A DNA stretch of 64,000 nucleotides, taken from Linepithema humile (Eukaryota > Arthropoda > Insecta > Hymenoptera > Formicidae). Position 1 is the stretch's first letter, and every line of letters begins with the position of its first letter. Shown in pieces: positions 9,885 to 20,812 of the stretch. A program made the position numbers and the translations under genes. Under the pieces are notes generated by a model that saw only the letters and a program-made list of their open reading frames with translations, had not been told where the DNA came from and made no database searches. The DNA lies in the NCBI RefSeq assembly GCF_040581485.1, contig NC_090128.1:16277431-16341430 (forward strand). The letters run 5' to 3'.

Positions 9885-10221
9885 CGTTTTCACTCGCTTC
9901 CGAAATCGATCGATGAAAATAAAATAATAGAAAAGCTATATGCCCACCCGCATCCTCCACTTCTCCATCACCGAAAATACTTCTCATTTCGATAATTTCA
10001 CCCGCGTAGATTACAAGTCTCTGATAGGAGGCAAAATGCCCCAAGCGAAATAGCACCGCTAGCACTACACTAGGACACACCCCCGCAAATTTCGCAAACA
10101 CTTCAAAATTTTTTTCATCGTTGTCTGATAACAGCGATAAATATCTGCTCACATCGAGTCCGCACAAAGCGCGTGACAGTAGTAAGCATGTCTCGACGGT
10201 TTTTCTTAAATTCTCAACCAT
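9885..10221 (-). CDS. pPolB exon 1 (start of the spliced polymerase gene)
   Basis: ATG at 10221-10219 (MVENLRKTVETCLLLSRALCG) opens a frame to donor ACG|GTGAGT at 9885/9884, phase 1. The frame is also open upstream to about 10320 through a GTG at 10287. The segment looks helical and hydrophobic (CPSVVLAVLFRLGHF, HIAFLLFYFHRSI) and I recognise no domain. Without splicing the frame would read into the mariner, which supports that the donor is real. Joined to exons 2-5 the frame is continuous. Confidence 0.6.
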
Positions 10222-10333
10222 TTTCGCGTACTCAAGATAATCTCGCCCGAATTCACGATACGAAGAAACACGACGCGTGTTGTCCACTACACTGAGAATT
10301 TTGAAATGCGATTTTTCTCCGTCTCAAATCTCC

Positions 10334-10341
10334 TATTTATA
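10334..10341 (-). promoter_or_regulatory. TATA box candidate upstream of pPolB
   Basis: TATAAATA on the minus strand, about 110 bases upstream of the proposed ATG. An insect-type TCAGT initiator lies at 10291-10295, but the 48-base spacing is longer than usual, so the pair is not assigned as one core promoter. Confidence 0.35.
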
Positions 10342-11208
10342 CCTTCAGTCAGATCAAAAAAATCAATCGGTTTCAAGTTGTACATCTTTCACAAAGATTT
10401 CCGCACATTGGCGGCAACTTTACAAGATGTATATTACTTTAGTGTTCGAAGGGTTTATCAGACAAAAAATACCCTTCGGACGATGTCGATATTCTTTTCC
10501 TATAACTTTTTACAATTTAATTGAGAGTTAGTACGTGAGCAAAACTTAATTTCAAAAACTCACAGTAATAAACTTTCACGTGTAATATAAAAAGGTTTAC
10601 ATTTGCTTACCCTATTGTAAATTGCTTCTTTTTTTAACAGTACGGATATTTCCGATCTTTTTTTTGTCTAACCCTTTAGATCCCATATGTTTAAAATACA
10701 ATTTTTCCAGGGTCCAAGTGTAAATAAATAGTTTTATCGGATTGGAGATTTATAGTTTTAGAGCTTTTTAGGATGAAAGCTCGTAAAAATTCCGTTGACT
10801 GCAATATTTTAATTTTTTCTCATTCCTCAGTCCTCAGTTTCTCTTCCTTTTGTACCCTTTGATTTTTTTTCCGAATAATTGTAATGCGAGACTATGCAGG
10901 ATGTAACAGCGCACGAACCGATGTCCTTACTCCTTCTTTTATCAACGGTCGTTTTTAAGAGAGTTCGAGAAAATGTAGAAGAAATAAACATCGTATCCTA
11001 TCAGATGACTCAAAATTTTTATGCGCACGCATTTTCCCACTACTTTTCCGATTTTCTACTCCATGCGATTGGGAAAATTTTAATCATTCGTTTTCTGACA
11101 TTCGAACGTGCGGGTTCAGCAGCAGCAGCAGCAGTAACAACAGCAGCAACAATAAAGAAGATACAGCATTTTTGTATTTCATTTTGTGTCTACGTGAAAA
11201 CTAGTATC
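10342..11208. other. Intergenic region between pPolB and the plus-strand gene
   Basis: AT-rich, no convincing gene. The two flanking genes diverge, so it probably holds both promoters. A plus-strand frame extends upstream of 11209 to 10894, but that part contains a CAG/CAA-type simple repeat (11118-11150) and is probably leader sequence. Confidence 0.5.
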
Positions 11209-12039
11209 ATGAGTAAACGCAAAGAAATTTTAAATTCTGAACATCACGAAGTGCGCGGTGACGTTTCCGGAGCAAGATACTTCAATGGAGAAAAATTTGA
11301 GCAAAATTATATGATGTTAGCCAACACCACTTACGGACTCAATTCCTCATATACGAAAAAAATTCATGTTGGGTTGCAAACTTCAATCAACGATGACAAG
11401 TTTGATTTCCAACCCGCTGTTAAATTTACTTCCAAGGGAGCCGAGGGTATTTGCTTCAACATGGTGGAATGGCAGCAATTTCAAGAAAACATGGAACTTA
11501 TGACTGATTATTTAAATGGAAATAGTGTTAAGTCTAACTCTATTATTATCAAGAAGATAATTATAAATTTCACCACCACCTATGGAGCAAGAGCCCTGCT
11601 ATTGAAATATCAGGAGCAAGAAGAGCCTTCTTCGGGAAGTAACTTGGCTGCAGAAGAAATCATCCATACTCCGAAGAAACCACGAACATATTCCTACGCA
11701 ATAGCAATGCAAAAGACTTTTTTTCTCGGACTGGAAAACTTACTCGATTGCGTAAACGCTAATTTAAATCAGTTAAATATAATCGCAAACAGTGTTAATG
11801 ATTGCTCTAAATATCTTATTAATGAAATACAGGTAAATTTACCCAACAAGAACTTCATCGAAAGTAACATTGTAAAACACACTATAAACACTAATTGTCA
11901 CAATATTCAACATAATGTACGTTTGCAACTAAAAGATTTAACATTTCTCGATACGTACTTTGAAATAATATTTTTAGAATTAATTGCACTTTACTTCAAT
12001 CAAATTGTACGGATAATCAAGTTGCAGCGAAAATTGTAA
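11209..12039 (+). CDS. Hypothetical 276-aa protein, possible PC4-like ssDNA-binding fold
   Basis: The preferred start is ATG 11209 (MSKRKEILNSEHHEVRGD), where composition becomes protein-like; the open frame begins at 10894. The central part (KIHVGL...FDFQPAVKF...GAEGICFNMVEWQQFQENM) resembles the PC4 pattern of beta strands ending in a Gly-Ile-x-Leu-x-x-x-x-Trp helix, a fold of single-stranded DNA binding proteins. This is a weak motif match made by eye. The C-terminal half is Asn-rich and I do not recognise it. Tandem AATAAA signals at 12104-12113 follow the stop. It may be a replication or accessory gene of the Polinton, facing the opposite way, or an independent gene. Confidence 0.5.
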   Translation: MSKRKEILNSEHHEVRGDVSGARYFNGEKFEQNYMMLANTTYGLNSSYTKKIHVGLQTSINDDKFDFQPAVKFTSKGAEGICFNMVEWQQFQENMELMTDYLNGNSVKSNSIIIKKIIINFTTTYGARALLLKYQEQEEPSSGSNLAAEEIIHTPKKPRTYSYAIAMQKTFFLGLENLLDCVNANLNQLNIIANSVNDCSKYLINEIQVNLPNKNFIESNIVKHTINTNCHNIQHNVRLQLKDLTFLDTYFEIIFLELIALYFNQIVRIIKLQRKL

Positions 12040-12366
12040 TCTATACGAACGTACATTTTTCTTGCATATATGGATTTGTTTATGACTCTCTGAATACTCT
12101 CCAAATAAATAAAATATTTTTGTCTATAACGTTCGACCATACTTTTAAGAAAAATTGTTGCAAATAAACATATTTTTGTATTCCATTTCTTGCATTTGTT
12201 TCCTTCCCTTTTCGCATGTTCCTGCACGCTCCACTCGCCATCGTCAATTCTTACAGCACGTTCAATCTGCGAAAACGGGTGGCTGACGCTCACCCCGTTC
12301 ACGCAATATCGCGCGCTCGACCCCTTAACCATCACACCAAATATCAAACTAAAAGTAGCATGATTA
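12040..12366. other. Non-coding DNA after the PC4-like gene
   Basis: Polyadenylation signals near 12104-12113, then unremarkable sequence that turns GC-rich on approach to the minisatellite. No gene seen. Confidence 0.5.
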
Positions 12367-12917
12367 TTCGTCGCTGCGACGTCATTCTTTTGTTCGCTAT
12401 ACGTGTCAGAGAGTCTGGGGTACCTCATATAGACGCGGTCCCAGTATAAATGCGCCCCTTCCCTTCGCAGACTAGAGGCGACTGTGTGACGTCGTTTGTT
12501 TACATGTCCCATACCTGCCAGAGAATCCGGGGTACCTCATATAGACGCGGCCCCAGCACATATACATCCCTTCCCTTCGCAGACTAGAGGCGACTGTGTG
12601 ACGTCGTTTGTTTACATGCTCCATACCTGCCAGAGAGTCCGGGGTACCTCGTATAGACGCGGCCCCAACATATATACATCCCTTCCCTTCGCAGACTAGA
12701 GGCGACTGTGTGACGTCGTTTGTTTACATGCTCCATACCTGCCAGAGAGTCCGGGGTACCTCATATAGACGCGGCCCCAACATATATACATCCCTTCCCT
12801 TCGCAGACTAGAGGCGACTGTGCGACGCCGTTTGTTTACATGTTCCATACCTGCCAGAGAGTCCGGGGTACATCATATAGACGCGGTCCCAGCATATATA
12901 CATCCCTTCCCTGCCAG
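12367..12917. repeat. 112-bp tandem repeat array, about 4.9 copies
   Basis: Units begin around GACTAGAGGCGACTGTG and recur at 12471, 12583, 12695 and 12807, with a more diverged partial unit before them. Identity between the inner units is very high. The identical short ORFs repeated at 112-base spacing are by-products. Degenerate pieces of the same motif (GACGTCATTTGTTTTGACGC, CCATACCTGCC) recur to 13250. Confidence 0.92.
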
Positions 12918-12960
12918 GTCCCATAGCCATAAATACGACACACCATTTTACTATCATTAG

Positions 12961-13070
12961 ATGTACAGGTAGCTCAGCAGACTAGGACCAGGACTAGAAA
13001 TCCAGCGATCCAGGTTCGAACCCAGCTTGGATTTTCTCAATTCCGAAAAATAAAAATCACTTGTCAACAG
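12961..13070 (+). repeat. tRNA-derived SINE head or tRNA pseudogene
   Basis: A perfect B-box (GGTTCGAACCC, 13013-13023) lies about 45 bases after an A-box-like TAGCTCAGCAGACTA. The stems do not fold as a good tRNA, and an A-rich tail follows (AAAAATAAAAATC). This fits a SINE head better than a working tRNA gene. Confidence 0.45.
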
Positions 13071-13253
13071 CCGCCATCTTGTCAACAGCCGCCATCTTGT
13101 AGACGTCTACCATGTTAGACCCACTGCCGCCATCTTTTCCCCCTCCCCTCCCTGTGACGTCATTTGTTTTGACGCTAGACCAAATGTAGGTCAGTGGGTC
13201 AAATATGGGGTAGGTGGTGGGGGTTTGTTGTGACGCCCCATACCTGCCATATA
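13071..13253. repeat. Short direct repeats next to the hAT gene
   Basis: A duplicated TTGTCAACAGCCGCCATC motif (18-19 base period) and a degenerate copy of the 112-bp repeat motif end exactly where the hAT coding sequence is cut off. Confidence 0.5.
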
Positions 13254-14900
13254 CTACTCAAAAGCTAATTTAGTAATATCAATATTAATATCTCCTATAC
13301 GCGTAGCAATAAATGTTAAATTTTTAAATTGTATTCTAGATTCATCGTAAAGAGCAACTTTCGGCTGTAAAAACATTAATTGTTCGAAAACAGTATCTCT
13401 ATATGGCAAACGTTTCAACATTTTGCGAACTGCAGTTATATAAAACTCTAAACAATTTAATTTAATTTCTTGCGCGCATTCCAAAGATAATGTTTCTAAA
13501 AGACTTTCACATTCCGGACCAACATATATATTATTAATATTTTTAATATTTTTCTTATCGTTTATATTAAAATTAACAATACACTTTAAAGCTTCTGGAA
13601 TAATAAAATTTTGTGCTATTTCGCGAATTAATTGTTGGCTATTTTCAAACAATGTATGTATTAAAACTTTACGAGCTTGAAAAAGAGCATTAAACTCGTT
13701 AAAAAAATTCAACGAATATTTTAAAAATAATAAATATGCTTTAATACAATTATCATTTAACTGATTTAAAATTATTTCCGCAGATTTTAATTTATCCTCT
13801 ACTACAGCCAAAATAAAAAAATTTTTTAAAACTTCCCAATTATTTAATAATCTAACAACGCATTTATGTAATACCAACCACCGAGTATTTGATAATTTTA
13901 AAATCTTATTTCTTTCCACATTGAAAAACGCTTGAAATTCACCTAAAATTGCACATCTCTTTGCACTGCCTGAAATGTAAGTACTAACTCCTCGAATTAA
14001 ATTTTTGCACGACTCAGGAAGTTTTTCGCATGCTCTACTTACTACAAGCGCGGATGAATGGCAAATACAGTTTAACGTGACAAGACCCGGTATTTCTAAT
14101 TTTAATCGTGACATAAAAGAATTATTGCAACCAATCATTACAGATGCATTATCGCTTGCCATTCCAACAATATTTTGTAAAGAAATTTTGTTTTCATTTA
14201 ACATATTTTTAAAAATTTCAAAAAGTTTATTCGCGGAACAATCTGTTGCGTCTACAGACAATAAATTTAATAATTGAGTCGTTACTTTTTTAGTGAATGG
14301 TGAAACATATTGCACAAGAACACACATAAGCTTTTTATCCGAAATATCTGTGCTTTCATCTATTAAAATTGAAAATTTACATTTTTGTAAATTAGTAACG
14401 ATTTTTTCAATCTCGCGTTTTGCAATTACTTGTGTAACTACTTTAGTACATTTATCTCGTGCTAATGAAAGATCTGATACAACTTCAGGGATCATACAGA
14501 TATCTTTCAATAGTGGAATTAAATAATCTGCGGAATAAAATGCAATATTATGCTCAGCAAAAAATGCTGCTAATTTGATCTCGGCGCGTTTGACTTTATC
14601 TTTATGTGAAAGAGTAACACTACTATTATCATCATTATTCGAAAAATTAATGTTAACATTTTTAGAATTTATTTGTTCAATATGTTGGTCTGATTGCGAA
14701 TGTTCAAGTAAATTTGATTTGCAACATCTGATGGTTTTATTGCATACAGTACACAATGCTTTATGTAGTGTAGGATGTGGAGCTAACCATCTTTTAAAAA
14801 CATTTTCATCTAGCCATGATGATTGAAATTTTCTAATTCTAGGTCTTTTAGCTTTAGCTCCATAGATTCCATATTTATGAATAAATAAATAAATCTTACC
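13254..14900 (-). pseudogene. hAT transposase gene, C-terminally truncated (copy 1)
   Basis: hAT-superfamily transposase of the ZBED5/FAM200-like type. On the minus strand the frame is open from 14900. It includes a BED-type zinc finger (CTVCNKTIRC...HSQSDQH), then the catalytic region beginning FSILIDESTDI, with GMASDNASVM and NCICHSSALV blocks and STRWLVLH. It stops at ITKLAFE. The related copy at 62384 continues about 130 residues to the HSNAEAERIFS dimerisation block, so this copy lacks the hAT C terminus and is presumably dead. There is no in-frame ATG before the zinc finger; the first exon may be upstream. Apart from the 3' loss the frame is intact over about 545 codons, so it is not very old. 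Confidence 0.88.
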
Positions 14901-15058
14901 TTATTTTTACTCACCTAATCTCCTCAAAACGTCCCGCCATACGATCAACACACATATAACACAACATATAACGGTACTAGATCTCCATTACCGCACATGC
15001 GCAGAGCCGTACATGCGCATACAACCGGTCCCTAATCGGAACACTGAACTTTACACCC
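14901..15058. other. 5' flank of hAT copy 1
   Basis: Contains short repeated CATGCGCA motifs. No clear terminal inverted repeat identified. Confidence 0.3.
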
Positions 15059-15296
15059 ATGCTGCCCATTTTCTATTTCATCTAAAAATTTTTGAAAAAA
15101 TCTTAAAATTTACAGAAAAATGTAAGCTTTCTAATGGCGCGTGGCAAAATTATCAAATTCAATTGGATCATACTTAAAATTTCAGAAAACCGAAAAAAAA
15201 TAATAAAAACGGTAATTATTCAAGTGTAGCGATTATTCATTCGACGTTTTTCTCTTCCAATTAACACTTTCGAGTACTCTGTTTATCTGTGCACTG

Positions 15297-15541
15297 CATT
15301 GAAATATATACCATACTGGAAGGCGCACAGGCTACCCCCTCCATTCGACAAAACAGTCAGACAAGGCAGTGACTCGGTACCGGATTTCTCTTTCTATCTC
15401 GTCTACTCTCGACTAATAGTAGCTGTGAACACGTGACCAAAACTGTTGGTTAGATAGAGAGATCCGGGTCCGAACAGCTATCTCGATCTGACCGGTCGAG
15501 AACAAAGGCGTGCTCGTTCCAGTATGGTATATATTTCAGTG
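15297..15541. mobile_element. hAT-type MITE, 245 bp
   Basis: Inverted ends CATTGAAATATATACCATAC and its complement (one mismatch near the tip, CATTG/CACTG). It is flanked by a perfect 8-base duplication GTGCACTG (15289-15296 and 15542-15549). The empty site is visible in the opposite arm of the host element near 17125-17140, which proves the insertion is younger than that element. Confidence 0.93.
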
Positions 15542-16291
15542 GTGCACTGTCACATGAGTCTAAACTAAAATGGCGGATCTAATATGGCCGCCAAAAATTT
15601 AAAAAATTTAAGAAATTAACTGATTTTTGTAAAACTTAATATCAAAGAGTTTTTCTGTATGCTGAATACAAATCTCAAATCGGATTTTAAAAATTCAAAA
15701 TGGCGGATCTAATACGACCACCAAAAATATTGAAAAATTTAAGAAGTTAACGGTTTTTATAAAACTTGGTATCAGGAGTATATTTGGGACGCAGATTTTA
15801 AAATTTCATCATTCAATTCGTATTTATCGACCTATTTGGTCTAAAGATTATCGGAAAACTATTAAAATTTATAACAAAATTCAAGTCCTTCATGGGCGCG
15901 TGGCAAAATTATCAAATTCAATTGGATCATTATTTTTTTTCTGAGCCTAGTCAAAAAAGTTTCATAAAATAAGATCGTGAAATCCATTTTGTACACATTC
16001 GAGAGAGTTTCTCTACCGCGATATTATCGCCATTCATTACAACATTTTAACGTTAAAAATGTTTTATTGTGATTCCGTAAATTTCTAAACGCTTTAATAT
16101 TTGGATTTGTATATCCGACTCCCATGGTTCTGGGCTTTTTTGTGCTTTGAGCGTTTCTCTGAGGTTTTCTTTATTCTTTTCAGAGCTACTTTTAACCGTT
16201 TTTTTAGGACTGCTCTCAGAACAATACTACAGAAAATTCTATTATCTGTACTATTTTTGATCGTGAATCTTAGAATTTGATTTTGAATATG

Positions 16292-16620
16292 TCCAGTATA
16301 CACGGTGATAGTTGTTGCAATCCCTACAATGTGGAAGATCACATTGTAGGGAAAGATCTTCGACGCATTTCGAATGTTATCAAACGATTATTCCCAAAAT
16401 TTCCAGATAATGCTAAAATTTGTGCAGCATGTAGGAAAATGCGTTTGATAATTGTACTCATGATACTGAACAGAATATTTCTGTATCTTCCGGTGCATCT
16501 TCATTATCTTTCAGTGGAATTGAATGCAACATAAAATCGCAAAGAGAGATTGAGTTAGAAGATATGTTAAGTGGATTGAAAGAAAAATTTTCCACTCTTG
16601 AAATAAGTAGTATCAAGTAG
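16292..16620 (+). pseudogene. Fragment of a transposon-type protein (CCNPY...CAACRK)
   Basis: Starting MSSIHGDSCCNPYNVEDH, the frame gives a Cys-rich domain followed by LRRISNVIKRLFPKFPDNAKICAACRKM, then a one-base frame change near 16440 to SLSFSGIECNIKSQ and a Leu/Glu-rich helix. Similar Cys-x2-Cys N-terminal domains are carried by multicopy genes in insect genomes, I believe transposon-derived. It may be the remains of the element's own gene or a captured piece. Confidence 0.45.
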
Positions 16621-17484
16621 TATAAAATCAATATCAGCCATCTCTAGTATCAAGTTTTATAAAAATCTGTCAATTTCCTAAATTTTCAATATTTTTGGTC
16701 TTTATATTAGATCTGACATTTTCAGTTTTCGAAATCCGACTTAAGATTTGTATTTAGCTGGCCGTAAAACTCTCTGTTCAAATTTTATAAAACTTCCTTA
16801 CTTTAAAAAATTTTTCAAATTCTTTGTTGCCATATTAGATCCGCCATTTTGAATTTTTGAAATACGACTTTAGATTCGTTATTAGCAACCCGAAAAAGTC
16901 CCTGATATCAAGTATTATAAAAATTCGTTAATTTCTAAAAATTTTCAAAATGTTTTGGCCATATTGGATCCGCCATTTTGTATTTTTGAAAGATAACTTA
17001 AGACTCGTATACAGTAACCCGAAAAACCCCTTGATACCAAGTTTTATAAAAATCAGTTAATTTCTTAAATTTTTTAAATTTTTGGCGGCCATATTGGATC
17101 CGCTATTTTAGTTTAGACTCATGTGACAGTGCACAGATAAACAGAGTACTCGAAAGTGTTAATTGGAAGAGAAAAACTTCGAATGAATAATCGCTACACT
17201 TGAATAATTACCGTTTTTATTTTTTTTTCGGTTTTCTGAAATTTTAAGTATGATCCAATTGAATTTGATAATTTTGCCACGCGCCATTGGAAAGCTTACA
17301 TTTTTCTGTAAATTTTAAAATTTTTTCAAAAATTTTTAGATGAAATAGAAAATGGGCAGCATATGTGTACTGCTGTCCTGGCATCTCTCCTACTCAGAGC
17401 CCTTATGCTCCAAGCCAGTTCCCTATTAGGAGTATCTCCCATCAGAACTCTAGCCTATCTGTATTTGGACTCAGATTCCACTCT

Positions 17485-18331
17485 TTATTGTCTTAGATGT
17501 TCTCTGCGGAGCCATTCTTTGATCCTCCCTCTTCCTAAACAAAAGGGGATTCCCAGAGCCGGCCCCAGTCCTACCATCGTTAATTCTGAACCCGCTTTTG
17601 CCAGCTGGTCCGCACATTCATTACCCTGGATGCCCGAGTGACCCGGCAGCCAGGTAACGGTGACTTCTCTCTCTCTCGCCAGTTCGTTCAGAACGCACCT
17701 GCACTCTCGAACCAATCGCGACGTTATTGTCGGAACCCAGCGTCTTGATGGCTGCCTGGCTGTCCGTACAAATCCTGATGTGCCTCCCCGCCTCTACTCT
17801 ACTCCGCACGGTCTGAGCACAGCTTAGGATAGCCACAATCTCCGCTTAGAATACCGTGGCATAACTGTCGAGAGAAATGCACTCCTTCCATCCCTCTCGA
17901 CTGCCAAAGAAGCCGGCCCCGGAGCCCGTGTCCGTCTTGGAGCCGTCCGTATACCAGACATCTTCTCCACGCACTCGAGCCCTTAAGTTTCCACCTTCCT
18001 TTTCCCACTCCTCCGGCCTCGGTATATACACTTTGAAGCGCCTATCAGAAGCCCGAATAATAGGTATTCTGTCCTGTCGCATCTCGAATATCGGATCCAG
18101 CAGAACGTCTTCCGGCAGCCTCGTATGCCGGGCTCCCTTCTTCCATTTTAGTTCGCATCTCAGACGGTATGCCGCCATTGCTGCAGCAGCCACCACCACC
18201 TGATGAAATGGTTCGATGCTGAACATTACGCCCATCGCCGCCACTGGTGTCGTAACCATAGCACCCAGGGCCCCTCTCAAAATCAGAGCCCTGACATGCT
18301 CCAGCGCAACTTTGGCTGTTTTCTTTTGCAC
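17485..18331 (-). pseudogene. Non-LTR RNase H domain
   Basis: Follows the reverse transcriptase. Conserved pieces are VWYTDGSKTDTGSGAGFF (first Asp), a Glu-Ile-Val helix, ICTDSQAAIKTL (Asp) and VTWLPGHSGIQGNECADQLA (His and Asp), all of the RNase HI type. They lie in at least two frames, changing near 17845 and 17700. RNase H removes RNA from the RNA-DNA hybrid; an encoded RNase H is typical of the I, R1 and Loa groups. Confidence 0.85.
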
Positions 18332-18340
18332 CCTAGTCCA

Positions 18341-19754
18341 CTATACTACGGCTGCGTATGTGAGTCTGGGGCGAAGTATGGCTGTGTAGATCCAGTGTAT
18401 CATACTCGGTTTCAAGTCCCAAGTCTGGCCAATGGTCCTTCTACACATCCAAAAATACTGGCACAAGCTTTTGCACCGATTACGAAGGTGCTCCTCCCAA
18501 AGCAGTTTCTTATCCAGGATAACTCCCAAATATTTCACTGATTCTGTCGGAACTAACCTTACTCCTCCAAGAGTGGGTCCCACAATGGTGCCCACTTTGT
18601 ATTTGCGAGTGAAGACAGTAAGACCGGTTTTCAGTGGATTCACCGCTAAACCTGTCCTCTGACACCACTCTTCTACAACTTCTAGTGCCCTCTGCATGAG
18701 CTCTAGAAGCGTCTCTAGAAAAGGGCCTCGCACAAGTATTGCCACGTCGTCCGCGTAGCCTTGTGCAGTGAAGCCTCTATCGTCCAGTGCCTTTAATAAA
18801 CCGTCTGCTACCAGGCACCATAAAAGTGAGGAAAGTACTCCGCCCTGCGGGCATCCTCTTCCCACCCACCCACCCACAGACTTTCGCAGTTCCCAGCGAA
18901 GTCATCACACGCCTCCCTAGCATGCCCCGGATCCACTCGACGAGCTTCATCGGGACACCCCTTCTGGCGGCTTCCTCACACACTACCTCGTGCGGTGTGT
19001 TGTTAAAGGCGCCCTCTATGTCCAAGAAAGCACCAACTGCGTAGCCCTTCCTTTCCAGCTGCTCCTCAATAAACGCTACCGTCTGATGTAGAGCAGTCTC
19101 GGTGGAATAGCCCGAACGATACGCGTGCTGATTTTTGTGGAGAAGGTAACTCCACAGAGTTGTCTCCCTCAGATACGCGTCCACCAGCTTCTCCAATGTC
19201 TTAAGGAGAAACGATGTTAGGCTAATTGGCCTGAAATCCTTTGCCTTGGTGTAGCTCGTTCTTCCCGCCTTCGGGATGAAAACTACCCTGGCCAGTTTCC
19301 ATGCGCTGGGTGTGTAGCCCATCGCGATACAAGCCCTTAAGGTTCGAGTTAGTGGGCCCACGATCTGTTCCAATTCCTCTTGTAGAAGAGCCGGAAAGAC
19401 ACCATCCGGTCCCGCTGACTTATAGGGCTTAAAGGTGTTAATTGCCCACTTGACCTTCTCGGGCATGACAATCTTGGCCGCCATTCGCCAGTCCGCTTGT
19501 CGGGCTCTTCTGAGTGAGCCCGGCTCCTTATATGCAAATAGCTCTCCCGGCTCCCTATGGAAGCTCGAAAAGCTCACTTCCAGTAGATGCTCCAGACATC
19601 GCTCTCCAGTCACTACCGTCCCATCAGGGAGTGCGATGGCTTCCAGAGTCGCATCTGGGTTCCTAACGAGGATCCTGCAGATTCTTGCCGTTTCAGGCAT
19701 TCCGTCTACTTCCTCGCAAAACTTCCTCCAGCTTTCCAGTTTTGCCCTAACCAC
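18341..19754 (-). pseudogene. Non-LTR reverse transcriptase
   Basis: RT blocks run from INTFKPYKSAGPDGVFPALL through FRPISLTSFLLKTLEKLV and HAYRSGYSTETAL to AFLDIEGAFNNTP and the catalytic GYADDVAIL, then the thumb (LTYAAVV). A frameshift lies in a (CCCA)n run at 18857-18880, a likely slippage site, so the ORF is in two overlapping parts. Upstream sequence linking to the endonuclease also has frame changes. The order and motifs match R1/Loa/I-type ORF2. Confidence 0.9.
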
Positions 19755-19937
19755 AGAGTCTCTATATTTTTTCTGTGCCCTCCTAGAGAGCTCCCAGTCA
19801 GATTGGCGGCCCGTGTTCCTGGCTCTGTTCCAGGCCCTACGAGCCGCCAGTCTGAGACCCTGCAGTCCAGGGGTCCACCAGGAAGTATCCTCTACTATTT
19901 GTAACCGCCCTTTCGAGGCAATTACTTTCGTAGCAGT

Positions 19938-20780
19938 TTACCAGAGACCTCTGCAAGTAGTCCACACAGGTCTCCAGTTCGTCCTCTGTCCCGTGCCTTT
20001 TAGGAAAGCCTTTGAGACTGTTGGCCAGGTCTTCCCTATAGGAGTCCCACTTGGTTTTCCTCGGGTTCCTGAATTTGACCTCCTTCCCACTAGCCTAGCT
20101 ATCCTAAAGGTGATCTGCCTATGGTCAGAGAGCGAGGGCTCCATCGAAACCCTCCACTCCACTACCTCCTGTATCAACTGCCTGGAACAGACAGTGATGT
20201 CGAGCACTTCTCTTCTCGCTATAGTGCAGAAGGTGGGCTCGTCTCCTGTGTTGAGAATCTCCAGATCCGTAGATGCTAGAAACTCCAACACTTTTCTCCC
20301 TTTTTCGTTGGTGTCCGAGCTTTCCCACACGGTGTGATGCGCGTTAGCGTCACATCCCATGATCAGGGGAAGCCGTTTCTCCTGGCAGTATTCTGCCAGT
20401 TTTATCACCGGTGCAGGCGGCACCGCCTCCTCCTCGTCATAAGAGAAGTAAGCCGAGCAAATAACCATTTTCTTCCTGTAACTGGAGTCATCAGTGAAAT
20501 TCACTTCTACAGCCGCAACGTCCCTGGAACACAGGTGAGGTATTAACTGGGCATCCATACCCTTGATGGCCACGCAGGCCCTGGGCCGATCCACTGATGG
20601 GGCCCTAAAGAGCCTACCGCAGGCCGCCAAACCCCTGATGCAACCTCGGATTACCCAGGGTTCTTGCATCAGTGATATGCATGTTTGCCTCCCAGCTTGT
20701 TGCCTGGCCAAAACAGCCGAGGCCCTTTTGCTGTGCTGCAGATTAATCTGGGTGAAGGCCACTCCCTTCGATCCCGCCAT
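19938..20780 (-). pseudogene. Non-LTR endonuclease (ORF2 N terminus)
   Basis: Starts MAGSKGVAFTQINLQHSK, 32 bases after ORF1 stops. It shows the exonuclease-endonuclease-phosphatase pattern: QEPWV, MGCDANAHHTVWES, LDITVCS and SLSDHRQITF with the final Asp-His. This domain nicks target DNA to prime reverse transcription. The frame is lost shortly after the SDH motif near 20070. Confidence 0.88.
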
Positions 20781-20812
20781 TTAACTACGAGACCGTTTTA
20801 GGGGGCTCCTCC

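Larger units (their letters stand above)
15059..17362. mobile_element. Long-TIR DNA element, 2.3 kb, non-autonomous
   Basis: The left end (ATGCTGCCCATTTTCTATTT) is repeated inverted at the right end. The inverted match continues for about 240 bases (15059-15296 against about 17125-17362) and, after a later insertion, to about 15660. Inside the arms a 130-160-base block containing AAATGGCGGATCTAATATGG recurs at least twice on the left and four times on the right in opposite orientation. The centre holds a broken gene fragment. I could not find a convincing target duplication, so the superfamily is open. Confidence 0.75.

Noticed and set aside
10291..10341. TATA-initiator pair as a complete core promoter
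   Set aside because: The 48-base spacing is too long; only the TATA box is listed, with low confidence.
12367..12917. CRISPR-like array
   Set aside because: Direct tandem units with no spacers; likewise the 30-bp and 40-bp arrays. Eukaryotic minisatellites.
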